From: [Mycobacterium] crassicus
GTDB taxonomy: Bacteria > Actinomycetota > Actinomycetes > Mycobacteriales > Mycobacteriaceae
Direction of reading: 5' to 3'
DNA length: 64,000 nucleotides
Assembly: GCF_020181615.1 (NCBI RefSeq)
Contig: NZ_CP084029.1
Location: 3,640,800 to 3,704,799 of the forward strand
Position 1 is the first letter of the stretch. Every line of letters starts with the position of its first letter. A program made the translations under genes and the position numbers. Positions 8,653 through 17,496 of this stretch are shown here, piece by piece. The notes beneath the pieces were generated by a model. It ran no database searches and was not told where the DNA came from. It saw nothing but the letters and a program-made list of their open reading frames with translations.

Positions 8653-9138
8653 ATGCTTGACACCATCAACGGCCTGCCGGCGCATCCGCTGCTGGCGCAC
8701 CTGGTCGCGGTCCTGGTGCCCGTGACCGCCCTGCTGGCCGTGCTTGCCGTGCTCTGGCCCGCCGCCCGTCGCCGCATCGGCGGCGCCGCGCTGTTCGTCG
8801 CCGTGGGAACGCTGGTGGCGGTCCCGCTGACCACGACAGCCGGCAGCTGGCTCCAACCCCGGGTGATGATGGGCGGCGAAGTCCTCCAGCATCACGCCAC
8901 GCTGGGTGGTCAGCTCCTCATCTGGTCCGCGCTGCTCACCGTCGCCATGATCGTGTGGTGGGCGCTGCATACCCCGCTGTTCACCGCCGAGGTGGGCACG
9001 CTGTCGCCCACGGTACGTCGCATCGGTGTGGCGCTGAGCGGAGCGGGCACGTTGGTGTTCGCGGCCGTGTCGACCTGGCTGGTAGTCCGCATCGGTCATA
9101 CCGGCGCCCAATCGATGTGGGGCGGAATGAGCTGCTGA
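8653..9138 (+). CDS. DUF2231-like four-helix membrane protein
   Basis: A 161-residue integral membrane protein with about four hydrophobic helices. The N-terminus carries the DUF2231 hallmark, a short segment with HPLLAHL before the first helix; an HHATLGG motif sits before helix three and the C-terminus ends in SMWGGMSC. The function of DUF2231 proteins is unknown, though some occur with redox or metal genes. It starts 17 nt after the Met/His-rich gene, so the two form a probable operon under the RicR-type operator. The conserved His residues and terminal Met/Cys could bind metal, but that is conjecture. Confidence 0.7.
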   Translation: MLDTINGLPAHPLLAHLVAVLVPVTALLAVLAVLWPAARRRIGGAALFVAVGTLVAVPLTTTAGSWLQPRVMMGGEVLQHHATLGGQLLIWSALLTVAMIVWWALHTPLFTAEVGTLSPTVRRIGVALSGAGTLVFAAVSTWLVVRIGHTGAQSMWGGMSC

Positions 9139-9199
9139 CGACCGATGCTGAGTTCACTTGGCCCGGAACATGGTTGGTCCACTCATCCGAGCCCGGACC

Positions 9200-9847
9200 T
9201 CACCAGCTGTCCCAGTGCGCCAACTGCTCGGCCGGCAGCCGCTTAGCCGGCTTGAAGTCGGTGCCCTTGGTGTAGGCGATCGGGAACAGTCCGCCCTGGC
9301 TGTAGTCGTCGTACGGGATGCCCAGCACCTCGGCGGCCTGCTTCTCGCCGTCACCGAGCAGGTGCAGCGTCGTCCAGCAGGAACCCAGTCCACGGTTGCG
9401 CAACGCCAGGCAGTAGCTCCACGCAGCGGGGAACAGCGACGCCCAGAACGATGCGCCGAACCCCAGCGACCCCGTCTCCGGCTTGCCTTTCAGACAAGGG
9501 ATCATCAGCACCGGCACGTCCTGCAGGTTCTCGGCCAGGTATCGCGCGGAGCCGCCGACGAACTCCATCCGCTCGCCACGTACATCGCCCTCGCCGTAGT
9601 CGGGCTTCGGCTGGCTCAGGTAGGGCACAGCGTTGACGCGGTAGATGTCGGCGAGCGCCTGCTTCTTGACCGGGTCGGTGACGAACATCCACTGCCAACC
9701 TTGAGCGTTTGATCCGGTGGGCGCCTGCAGGGCGATCTCCAGGCACTCCATCAGCACCTCGCGCGGTACCGGCTTGTCGAGATCGAGTCGCTTGCGAACC
9801 GATCGGGTGGTGGTGAGGACTTCGTCGGCGGACAGGTTGAGGTTCAT
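9200..9847 (-). CDS. Nitroreductase-family FMN oxidoreductase (Rv3368c-like)
   Basis: A 215-residue nitroreductase-fold protein, the same length as Rv3368c (214). The N-terminal TRSVRKRLD (FMN phosphate binding), the APTGSNAQGWQW motif and the late GLGSCWTTLHLL segment are characteristic. Family members are homodimers that bind FMN and use NAD(P)H to reduce nitro compounds or quinones; the natural substrate of Rv3368c is unknown. The stop is 61 bp from that of the convergent DUF2231 gene. It lies 23 nt downstream of dnaE2 on the same strand, matching the Rv3368c-Rv3370c order except that the small Rv3369 gene is absent. Confidence 0.92.
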   Translation of the reverse strand: MNLNLSADEVLTTTRSVRKRLDLDKPVPREVLMECLEIALQAPTGSNAQGWQWMFVTDPVKKQALADIYRVNAVPYLSQPKPDYGEGDVRGERMEFVGGSARYLAENLQDVPVLMIPCLKGKPETGSLGFGASFWASLFPAAWSYCLALRNRGLGSCWTTLHLLGDGEKQAAEVLGIPYDDYSQGGLFPIAYTKGTDFKPAKRLPAEQLAHWDSW

Positions 9848-9870
9848 GGATGGAGGCTACCGTCGGGGGG

Positions 9871-12800
9871 CTACCGGAAATCCCGGGAGCGCGAACTCAC
9901 AGCCAACTCAAGAGAGCCCAGCCGGTCGGCGAGCACGGTGACCGCCCCGCTGGCGTTCTGCACCCGCCCGCGGATCAGCAGGGCCGCCGCGGTCTGCGCC
10001 AACCGGCGATGCCGCGCCCACACTCCCGGCGTGCACAGCACGTTGACCATCCCGGTCTCGTCCTCGAGGTTGATGAACGTCACCCCGCGGGCGGTCGACG
10101 GCCGCTGCCGGTGTGTCACCGCCCCGGCCACCAGGACCCGGGTGCCGTCGGGGACGGCGGTCAGCCGCCCAGCCGGGATGACCCCGACCGTGTCGAGGTC
10201 GGCGCGCAGGAACTGGGTCGGGAAGCTGTCCGGGGAGACCCCGGTGGCCCACACGTCGGCAGCCGACAATTCGATCTCGCTCATCCCGGGCAGGGCCGGA
10301 GTGTGCGACGGCACCCCCACACCGGGCAACCGGTCAGGCCGCTGGCCCGCCGCCGCCCCGGCCGCCCACAGCGCCTCGCGGCGCGACATGCCGAAGCCGG
10401 TGAACGCCCCGGCGGTCGCCAGCGCCTCAGCCTGTGGGGACGAAAGCTGAACCCGGGCAGTCAGATCCAGCATCGAGGCGAACGGCCCCTGGGTCTCGCG
10501 GTCGGCCACCAGTCGTTCGGCGAGGTCGACACCGATACCGCGGACGGCGCCCAACCCGATTCGGACCTGCGTGCCGGCTTCGGCCAGCGTGGCGTGCGCC
10601 AGGCTGGCGTTGACGTCCGGGCCGTGCACCACGACCCCGTGCCGGCGGGCGTCGGCGACCAGCGACTGCGGCGAATAGAAGCCCATCGGCTGCGCCCGCA
10701 GCAGTGCGGCGCAGAACGCCGCCGGATGATGCAGCTTGAACCAGGCCGAGTAGAACACCAGCGACGCGAAGCTCATCGCGTGACTCTCCGGGAACCCGTA
10801 GTTGGCAAAGGCTTCCAGCTTCTCGTAGATCCGGTCGGCCACCGCTCCGGTGATGCCGTGACACTGCGCCATGCCGTCGTAGAACCTGTCCCGCAACCGG
10901 CGCATCCGCTCCGGAGACCGTTTGGAGCCCATCGCTCGGCGCAACTGGTCGGCCTCGCCCGCCGTGAACCCGGCGCAGTCCACCGCCAGCGTCATCAGCT
11001 GCTCCTGAAACAGCGGCACTCCCAAGGTCTTCCGCAGTGCACGTGCCATGCACGGATGCTCGTAGGTCACCGGGTCGATGCCGTTGCGGCGACGGATGTA
11101 GGGGTGCACCGACCCGCCCTGGATCGGCCCGGGCCGGATCAGTGCCACTTCCACCACCAGGTCGTAGAACTCTCGTGGCCGCAACCGCGGCAGGGTGGCC
11201 ATCTGCGCGCGCGACTCCACCTGGAACACCCCGACCGTGTCGGCGCGGGCCAGCATCTCGTACACGGCCGGTTCGGACAGGTCGATCGCCGCCAGGTCCA
11301 CCGCGATGCCCTTGTGCTGGGCCACCAGGTCGATCGCGTAGTGCAGCGCGGAGAGCATGCCCAGCCCCAGCAGGTCGAACTTCACCAACCCGATTGCCGC
11401 GCAGTCGTCCTTGTCCCACTGCAGCACGCTGCGGCCGGGCATCCGGGCCCACTCCACCGGGCATACGTCAGCGATCGGGCGATCGCAGATCACCATGCCG
11501 CCGGAGTGGATGCCCAGATGCCGGGGCAGGTCGGCGACCTGGGCCGCCAGGTCGATCACCGGCTCGGGGATGTCTTGGGTATCAGCGCTTTCGGGGCTGG
11601 GCGCACCCCACCGGCTCAGCTGCTTGCTCCAGGCGTCCTGCTGCCCCGGCGAGTAACCCAGCGCGCGGGCCATGTCCCGCACGGCGCTGCGGCCCCGGTA
11701 GGTGATGACGTTGGCGACCTGGGCGGCGTGGTCACGGCCGTACTTGTCGTAGACGTACTGGATCACCTCTTCCCGCCGATCCGACTCGATGTCGATGTCG
11801 ATGTCGGGCGGGCCGTCGCGGGCCGGGGACAGGAACCGCTCGAACAGCAGCTCATTAACCACTGGGTCGACCGCCGTTATACCGAGGGCGTAGCAGACCG
11901 CGGAGTTGGCCGCCGACCCCCGGCCCTGGCACAGGATGTCACTGCGCCGGCAGAACTCGGTGATGTCGTGCACCACCAGGAAGTAGCCCGGAAAGCCCAG
12001 CTGGGCAATGACGTCCAGCTCACGCTCGATCTGGGCGTAGGCGGCCGGCGCGCGTTCGGGCGGGCCGTAGCGGCCCACGGCCCCGGCCCGGGCCAGCTGT
12101 CGCAGCCAGCTGTCCTCGGTGTGTCCGTCCGGCACGGCGAACGGCGGCAGTCGCGGGGCGATCAGTGTCAGCGAGAACGCGCACTGCTCGCCCAGCTCGG
12201 CCGCCGCCGGCACCGCCGCCGGGTACGTCGCGAACAACCGGGCCATCTCCGCGCCGGAGCGCAGATGCGAGCCGCCCAGCGGGGCCAGCCGGCCCGCGGC
12301 GGAGTCCAGCGACTGGCGTGCCCGCACCGCGCCCAGGGCCATCGCCAATCGGCCCCGGTCGGGCCGGGCGAAATGCGCGCCGGTGGTGGCGACCAGGCCC
12401 ACCCCGAACCGGGGCGCCAGGCCGGCCAGCGCCGCGTTGCGCTCGTCGTCGCACGGATCAAAGTGCCGGGTCAGCTCGATGCTGACCCGCGCAGCCCCGA
12501 ACCGGTCCACCAGGTCTGCCAGCGCGGCGGCGGCCGCATCCGGGCCTCCGCCGGCCAGCGCCTGACGGACGTGGCCCTTGCGGCAGCCGGTCAGGATGTG
12601 CCAATGCCCGCCCGCCGCCTCGGTCAGCGCATCCAGATCGAAACGCGGCCTGCCCTTCTGGCCGGCCAGGTGCGCGGCGGCGATCTGCCGCGACAGCCGC
12701 CGGTAGCCCTCCGGGCCGCGGGCCAGCACCAGCAGGTGCGGGCCGGGCGGGTCCGGGTCGTCGGTACGGGCCACCTGCCCCAGCGACAGTTCGGCACCGA

Positions 12801-13140
12801 AGACGGTGGCCATACCGACCTCGGCGGCGGCCTCGGCGAACCGCACCACCCCGTACAGACCGTTGTGGTCGGTCAGCGCGATCGCCCGCAGGCCCAGCCG
12901 GGCGGCCTCGGCGGCCAGCTCCTGCGGAGTGCTGGCCCCGTCAAGGAAGCTGTACGCCGAGTGCGCGTGCAATTCGGCATAGGGAACCGTCCGCTCCGAC
13001 GGCCGATACTGTTCAGATTTCGGTGAGGCCGACGGGACACGATCGGCCGACACACCGGCCGGTTGACCGGTGTGACGAGGCTTACCATCTAGAACACGTT
13101 CCATTTCCGCCCAGCTCGGCGGCCCGCTGCCCCATCCCAC
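9871..13140 (-). CDS. dnaE2: Error-prone DNA polymerase DnaE2
   Basis: A C-family polymerase of 1089 residues from GTG 13140 (1079 in M. tuberculosis Rv3370c). An N-terminal PHP domain (YAELHAHSAYSFLDG) is followed by the palm with catalytic aspartates in PDIDIDIES, fingers, a helix-hairpin-helix region and a C-terminal OB fold (RVLVAGAVTHRQRP, INLEDETG). DnaE2 carries out SOS-induced mutagenic translesion synthesis together with ImuA' and ImuB, both also in this window. GTG 13140 is preferred because it gives the conserved start VGWGSGPPSW. The ATG at 13161 lies inside the LexA box, and the longest frame would start upstream of it. Confidence 0.93.
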   Translation of the reverse strand: MGWGSGPPSWAEMERVLDGKPRHTGQPAGVSADRVPSASPKSEQYRPSERTVPYAELHAHSAYSFLDGASTPQELAAEAARLGLRAIALTDHNGLYGVVRFAEAAAEVGMATVFGAELSLGQVARTDDPDPPGPHLLVLARGPEGYRRLSRQIAAAHLAGQKGRPRFDLDALTEAAGGHWHILTGCRKGHVRQALAGGGPDAAAAALADLVDRFGAARVSIELTRHFDPCDDERNAALAGLAPRFGVGLVATTGAHFARPDRGRLAMALGAVRARQSLDSAAGRLAPLGGSHLRSGAEMARLFATYPAAVPAAAELGEQCAFSLTLIAPRLPPFAVPDGHTEDSWLRQLARAGAVGRYGPPERAPAAYAQIERELDVIAQLGFPGYFLVVHDITEFCRRSDILCQGRGSAANSAVCYALGITAVDPVVNELLFERFLSPARDGPPDIDIDIESDRREEVIQYVYDKYGRDHAAQVANVITYRGRSAVRDMARALGYSPGQQDAWSKQLSRWGAPSPESADTQDIPEPVIDLAAQVADLPRHLGIHSGGMVICDRPIADVCPVEWARMPGRSVLQWDKDDCAAIGLVKFDLLGLGMLSALHYAIDLVAQHKGIAVDLAAIDLSEPAVYEMLARADTVGVFQVESRAQMATLPRLRPREFYDLVVEVALIRPGPIQGGSVHPYIRRRNGIDPVTYEHPCMARALRKTLGVPLFQEQLMTLAVDCAGFTAGEADQLRRAMGSKRSPERMRRLRDRFYDGMAQCHGITGAVADRIYEKLEAFANYGFPESHAMSFASLVFYSAWFKLHHPAAFCAALLRAQPMGFYSPQSLVADARRHGVVVHGPDVNASLAHATLAEAGTQVRIGLGAVRGIGVDLAERLVADRETQGPFASMLDLTARVQLSSPQAEALATAGAFTGFGMSRREALWAAGAAAGQRPDRLPGVGVPSHTPALPGMSEIELSAADVWATGVSPDSFPTQFLRADLDTVGVIPAGRLTAVPDGTRVLVAGAVTHRQRPSTARGVTFINLEDETGMVNVLCTPGVWARHRRLAQTAAALLIRGRVQNASGAVTVLADRLGSLELAVSSRSRDFR

Positions 13141-13153
13141 ACCCACCAAGTTA

Positions 13154-13169
13154 TCGAACATGTGTGCGA
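13154..13169 (-). promoter_or_regulatory. LexA (SOS) box upstream of dnaE2
   Basis: TCGAAC-ATGT-GTGCGA matches the mycobacterial SOS consensus TCGAAC-N4-GTTCGA with one mismatch. On the minus strand a TAACTT hexamer (13153-13148) directly follows and could be the -10 element. It would place transcription start near 13141, next to the GTG start codon, so dnaE2 may be transcribed leaderless. The divergent mmpS gene starts about 85 bp away on the other side. Confidence 0.85.
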
Positions 13170-13253
13170 TTCGCTTGCGCTGGGATGTGAAAAAGAACTT
13201 TGATCCACTAATCTGTGTCAGATTCAGGCACAAGCGAAGGGGCCACTGCTTTT

Positions 13254-13685
13254 ATGTTCGGCGTTGTCAGACGCGCGTGGCTACCGCTTCTCATCGTGGT
13301 TGTCATCGTGGTGGGGGGGTTCGTGGTGCATCGCATTCGCGGCTATTTCGGCGGCGATGACAGCGGCAGCAGCGCGGCACCGTTCGAGGACACCAAGCCC
13401 TTCCACCCCAAGATCGTGGTCTACGAGGTCTTCAGCCCGGACGGGACCTACGCCGACATCAACTACCTCGACCTGGAAGCCCTGCCGCAGCGGGTGGACG
13501 GCGCCGGTCTGCCGTGGTCGTTGACCCTGTCGACCACCAACCCGGCGGTGAGCCCCAACATCGTCGCGCAGGGTGACGGCAGCACCATCGGCTGCCGAGT
13601 CTTCGTCGACGACGTACTCAAAGACGAGCGCATCTCCACCAGCCCCGTGAGCGCCCAGACCTTCTGCATTGTGAAATCAGGATGA
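13254..13685 (+). CDS. mmpS: MmpS-family membrane protein (MmpS4/5-like)
   Basis: A 143-residue protein with one N-terminal membrane helix ([19 protein letters not shown]), then a periplasmic beta domain with the family motifs [26 protein letters not shown] and GCRVFVDD. It closely resembles MmpS4/MmpS5, the accessory subunits of MmpL4/MmpL5 exporters. ATG 13254 is chosen because MmpS proteins start a few residues before the helix and GAAGGGG lies upstream. A GTG at 13215 would add 13 residues. A -10-like TAATCT at 13209-13214 would place transcription start beyond that GTG. The stop overlaps the mmpL start (ATGA). Confidence 0.88.
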   Translation: MFGVVRRAWLPLLIVVVIVVGGFVVHRIRGYFGGDDSGSSAAPFEDTKPFHPKIVVYEVFSPDGTYADINYLDLEALPQRVDGAGLPWSLTLSTTNPAVSPNIVAQGDGSTIGCRVFVDDVLKDERISTSPVSAQTFCIVKSG

Positions 13686-16582
13686 GCAAACACATCAGCG
13701 ACGACACCCCGACCGAAACGCTGCCGGCGGCGCAGCCCCCCCATCGCGGTGCCATCGCGACCTGGATCCGCCGGCTCGCGGTGCCGATCATCCTGATCTG
13801 GCTGGGCCTCACCGTGTTGGTGAACGTGATCGTGCCGCAGCTCGACGAGGTCGGGGCGATGCGCGCGGTGTCGATGGCCCCCAGAGACGCCCCGTCGATG
13901 ATCTCGATGATGCGTATCGGCAAGACCTTCGACGAGTTCAATTCCGACAGCTCGGCGATGGTGGTGCTCGAAGGCGACCAGCCGCTCGGCGACGACGCGC
14001 ACAAGTACTACGACGAGCTGGTCACCAAGATGGCGGCCGACACCGAGCACGTCGAGCACATTCAGGACTTCTGGAGTGACCCGCTGACCGCGGCCGGGTC
14101 GCAGAGTCCGGACGGCAAGGCCGCCTACGTGCAGGTGTACCTGGCCGGCAACATGGGCGAGACGCTGGCCAACGAGTCGGTTCAGGCCGTCCAGCAGATC
14201 ATCGCCGACACCCCGGCCCCGCCCGGCGTGCACGCCTACGTCACCGGCGGGGCCGCGCTCAACGCCGATCAGCACATCGCCGGTGACAAGAGCCTGAAGA
14301 TCATCACCTCGCTGACGTTCGTGGTGATCATCGCGATGCTGCTGAACTTCTACCGGTCTATCGGCACGGTGCTGCTGGTGCTGGGCATGGTGGTGTTCGA
14401 ACTGGCCGCGGCCCGCGGCATCGTGGCTGTGCTCGGCTTCTACAACATCATCGGGCTGTCGACGTTCGCGGTGAACCTGCTGGTGACGCTGGCCATCGCC
14501 GCCTCGACGGACTACGCCATCTTCCTGCTCGGCCGCTATCAGGAGGCGCGCTCGCTCGGCGAGGACAAGGAGTCGGCCTTCCACACCATGTATCACGGCA
14601 CCGCGCACGTGATCCTGGGGTCGGGGTTGACCATCGCCGGAGCGACCTTCTGCCTGTACTTCACCCGATTGCCCTACTTCAAGTCGCTGGGCATTCCGCT
14701 GGCGATCGGCATGGTGGCCGTGACGTTCGCGGCCCTGACCTTCGGCGCCGCGGTGGTGGCGGTGGCCAGCCGCTTCGGGATGCTCGAGCCCAAGCGGGGG
14801 ATGCGGATCCGCGCCTGGCGGCGGCTCGGTGCGATGATCGTGCGCTGGCCGGGGCCGGTGCTGGTGGCCACCACCACGGTCTGCCTGGTCGGGCTGCTCA
14901 CCCTGCCGGGGTATGAGACCAACTACAACGACCGCCAGTACCTGCCGGACTACGTGCCGGCCAACATCGGCTACGCGGCCGCCGACCGGCACTTCTCCCA
15001 GGCCCGGATGAGTCCGGAACTGCTGATGATCGAGACCGATCACGACCTGCGCAACCCGGCCGACTTCCTGGTGATCAACCGGATCGCCAAGCGGGTGTTC
15101 GAGGTGCCGGGTATCGGGCGGGTGCAGACCATCACCCGGCCGCTGGGCACGCCGATCGAGCACACCACGATCCCCTTCGCGATCAGCATGCAGGGCACCA
15201 CCCAGCAGCTGAATATGAAGTACCAGCTCGACAGCATGAAAGCCATGCTGAAGATGGGCGACGACATGCAGGTCTCCGTCGACAGCATGAAGGCGATGCT
15301 GGAGGTCACCCGTGAGATGTCGGCGACCACCCACAGCATGGCCACCAAGATGCACATCATGCTCGGCGACATTCAGAAGCTGCGCGACGAGATGGCCGAC
15401 TTCGACGACATGTGGCGCCCGATGCGCAGCTATTTCTATTGGGAGCCACACTGTTTCGACATCCCGATCTGCTGGTCGATCCGGTCGATCTTCGACATGA
15501 TGGACGGCATCGACGCGATGACCGAGGACTTCGAGTTGGTGCTGCCCGACATCGACAACCTCGACCGCCTGATGCCCAAGATGCTCGAGATCATGCCGCC
15601 GATGATCGAGACCATGGAGAACATGCGGACCACCCAGCTGAAGATGCAGTCCACCATGGAGGGCCTGCAGCTGCAGATGGAGAAGATGATGGAGGGCCAG
15701 AACGCCATGGGCAAGGCGTTCGACGACTCCAAGAACGACGACTCGTTCTATCTGCCGCCGGAGGCGTTCGACAACCCCGACTTCAAGCGCGGCATGAAGA
15801 TGTTCCTGTCCCCCGACGGGCACGCGGTGCGGTTCATCATCAGCCATGAGGGCGACCCGATGTCTCCGGAGGGCGTCTCGCATATCCAGCCGATCAAGCA
15901 CGCCGTGCACGAGGCGCTCAAAGGCACCCCGCTGGAGGGCTCCAAGGTCTATCTCGGCGGCACCGCGGCCATGTTCAAGGACATGAAGGACGGCTCCGCG
16001 TGGGACCTGATGATCGCGGGCATCGCCTCGCTGTGCCTGATCTTCATCATCATGCTGCTGATCACCCGGGCGGTGGTGGCCTCGGCGGTGATCGTCGGCA
16101 CGGTGCTGCTCTCGCTGGGCACGTCATTCGGGATCTCGGTGCTGGTCTGGCAGCACATCATCGGGCTGCATCTGCACTGGATGGTGCTGGCGATGAGTGT
16201 GATCATCCTGTTGGCGGTGGGCTCGGACTACAACCTGCTGCTGGTCTCCCGGATGAAGGAGGAGATGCACGGCGGGCTCAAGACCGGCATCATCCGCGCG
16301 ATGGGCGGCAGTGGCTCCGTGGTGACCTCGGCGGGCCTGGTGTTCGCCTTCACCATGATGTCGATGCTGGTCTCCGACCTGCGCGTGATCGGTCAGGTGG
16401 GCTCCACCATCGGCCTGGGTCTGATCATCGACACCCTGGTGATCCGCTCGTTCATGACACCGTCGATCGCCGCGCTGCTGGGCCGCTGGTTCTGGTGGCC
16501 GCAGCGGGTTTACTCCCGGAAGCCGCGGGTACCGCGGCTGCCGGAACCCGCCAAGGTCAGCGAGCCGGCTCCCGTCGGCTGA
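13682..16582 (+). CDS. mmpL: MmpL-family RND exporter (MmpL4/5-like)
   Basis: A 966-residue RND transporter with two six-helix bundles (after a first helix at about residues 36-56), two periplasmic porter domains and the conserved Asp-Tyr proton-relay pairs in STDYAIF (about 275-281) and GSDYNLL (about 847-853). Residues about 505-690 form a long Met-rich helical hairpin whose tip holds a Cys pair (HCFDIPIC), as in the MmpL4/MmpL5 group, where a coiled coil projects into the periplasm. MmpS4-MmpL4 and MmpS5-MmpL5 export siderophores and, for MmpL5, drugs such as bedaquiline. The substrate here is unknown. No TetR/MarR regulator is adjacent. Confidence 0.92.
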   Translation: MSKHISDDTPTETLPAAQPPHRGAIATWIRRLAVPIILIWLGLTVLVNVIVPQLDEVGAMRAVSMAPRDAPSMISMMRIGKTFDEFNSDSSAMVVLEGDQPLGDDAHKYYDELVTKMAADTEHVEHIQDFWSDPLTAAGSQSPDGKAAYVQVYLAGNMGETLANESVQAVQQIIADTPAPPGVHAYVTGGAALNADQHIAGDKSLKIITSLTFVVIIAMLLNFYRSIGTVLLVLGMVVFELAAARGIVAVLGFYNIIGLSTFAVNLLVTLAIAASTDYAIFLLGRYQEARSLGEDKESAFHTMYHGTAHVILGSGLTIAGATFCLYFTRLPYFKSLGIPLAIGMVAVTFAALTFGAAVVAVASRFGMLEPKRGMRIRAWRRLGAMIVRWPGPVLVATTTVCLVGLLTLPGYETNYNDRQYLPDYVPANIGYAAADRHFSQARMSPELLMIETDHDLRNPADFLVINRIAKRVFEVPGIGRVQTITRPLGTPIEHTTIPFAISMQGTTQQLNMKYQLDSMKAMLKMGDDMQVSVDSMKAMLEVTREMSATTHSMATKMHIMLGDIQKLRDEMADFDDMWRPMRSYFYWEPHCFDIPICWSIRSIFDMMDGIDAMTEDFELVLPDIDNLDRLMPKMLEIMPPMIETMENMRTTQLKMQSTMEGLQLQMEKMMEGQNAMGKAFDDSKNDDSFYLPPEAFDNPDFKRGMKMFLSPDGHAVRFIISHEGDPMSPEGVSHIQPIKHAVHEALKGTPLEGSKVYLGGTAAMFKDMKDGSAWDLMIAGIASLCLIFIIMLLITRAVVASAVIVGTVLLSLGTSFGISVLVWQHIIGLHLHWMVLAMSVIILLAVGSDYNLLLVSRMKEEMHGGLKTGIIRAMGGSGSVVTSAGLVFAFTMMSMLVSDLRVIGQVGSTIGLGLIIDTLVIRSFMTPSIAALLGRWFWWPQRVYSRKPRVPRLPEPAKVSEPAPVG

Positions 16583-16597
16583 GGTGGCCGCCCGTCG

Positions 16598-17461
16598 TCA
16601 TGACGGCGGGCGCACCACCAGCACCGGCGCGTGCGCCGACTGCACCACCGCCAGGCTGACCGAGCCCAGCAGCATGCCGGTGAAGCCGCCGCGGCCGTGG
16701 CTGCCCACCACCACCAGCTGAGCCTCCTGCGACTGCTCGATGAGTTGATCGGCGGGCCGGTCGCCGACCACCACCCGGCGCACCGTGACATCGGGGTACC
16801 GCTCCCGCCAGCCGGCCAGCCGCTCGGCCAGCGCCAATTCGCCGTCGGACGCCATTGCGGCCATGTCGATTCCGGGGAAGTCGAGCATGCCGGTGTCGTG
16901 CCAGGCGTACACCGCCACCAACTCCACTCCGCGCAGCGACGCCTCTTCGAACGCCAGCGCCGTCGCGGACTCCGACACCGGGGAGCCGTCGATGCCGACC
17001 ACCACCGGCGCCTCGGCGGGGTGCGGGGGGCCCTCGTGGATGACCGCGACCGGGCAGTGCGCGTGGCGGACCAGCGACGAGCTGACCGAGCCGAGCAGGC
17101 TGCGGCGCAACCGGCCGTGCCCGCGGGACCCGACCACCAGGCGGGCGACGTCGCGGCTGGCGTCCACCAGCATCGGGACCGTTGAACCGACGACGGTCTG
17201 CGCTTCGATCCGCTGTCCGGGGCCGAGGTGGTCCTCGGCGACCGTGACCGCCTCGCGCAGGTGGCGTTCGCCCTGTTCACGCTGCCACTCGGTGTAGCCG
17301 GGCGGCATCGGCGTCTCGGGGAATGTCATCACCACCTGCGGCGCCAGCACGTGGACCAGGCTCAGCTCCATGTTGTGCAGTACGGCGGTGTGCGCCGCCC
17401 AATCGACCGCCGCGACCGACGACGGCGATCCGTCCACGCCGACCAGGATTGTGGGCTTCAT
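16598..17461 (-). CDS. Tandem-domain universal stress protein
   Basis: A 287-residue protein with two UspA domains. Each has the N-terminal strand with Asp (ILVGVDGSP; VVVGIDGSP) and the ATP-binding loop G-X2-G-X9-G-(S/T) (GSRGHGRLRRSLLGS in the first, GSHGRGGFTGMLLGS in the second). Mycobacterial paralogues such as Rv2005c and Rv2623 are ATP-binding proteins of the dormancy/hypoxia response. Here the gene is divergent from otsB2 with only 35 bp between starts, so the two may share control, which would link stress signalling with trehalose metabolism. No DosR-type box was identified. Confidence 0.92.
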   Translation of the reverse strand: MKPTILVGVDGSPSSVAAVDWAAHTAVLHNMELSLVHVLAPQVVMTFPETPMPPGYTEWQREQGERHLREAVTVAEDHLGPGQRIEAQTVVGSTVPMLVDASRDVARLVVGSRGHGRLRRSLLGSVSSSLVRHAHCPVAVIHEGPPHPAEAPVVVGIDGSPVSESATALAFEEASLRGVELVAVYAWHDTGMLDFPGIDMAAMASDGELALAERLAGWRERYPDVTVRRVVVGDRPADQLIEQSQEAQLVVVGSHGRGGFTGMLLGSVSLAVVQSAHAPVLVVRPPS

Positions 17462-17496
17462 CCCTCCACGCTAATCGGTGTGACACGGTGGTGACT

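Noticed and set aside
9850..13026. A 1058-codon plus-strand open frame opposite dnaE2
   Set aside because: The translation is Arg/His/Gly-rich without motifs, while the minus strand is an unmistakable DnaE2.
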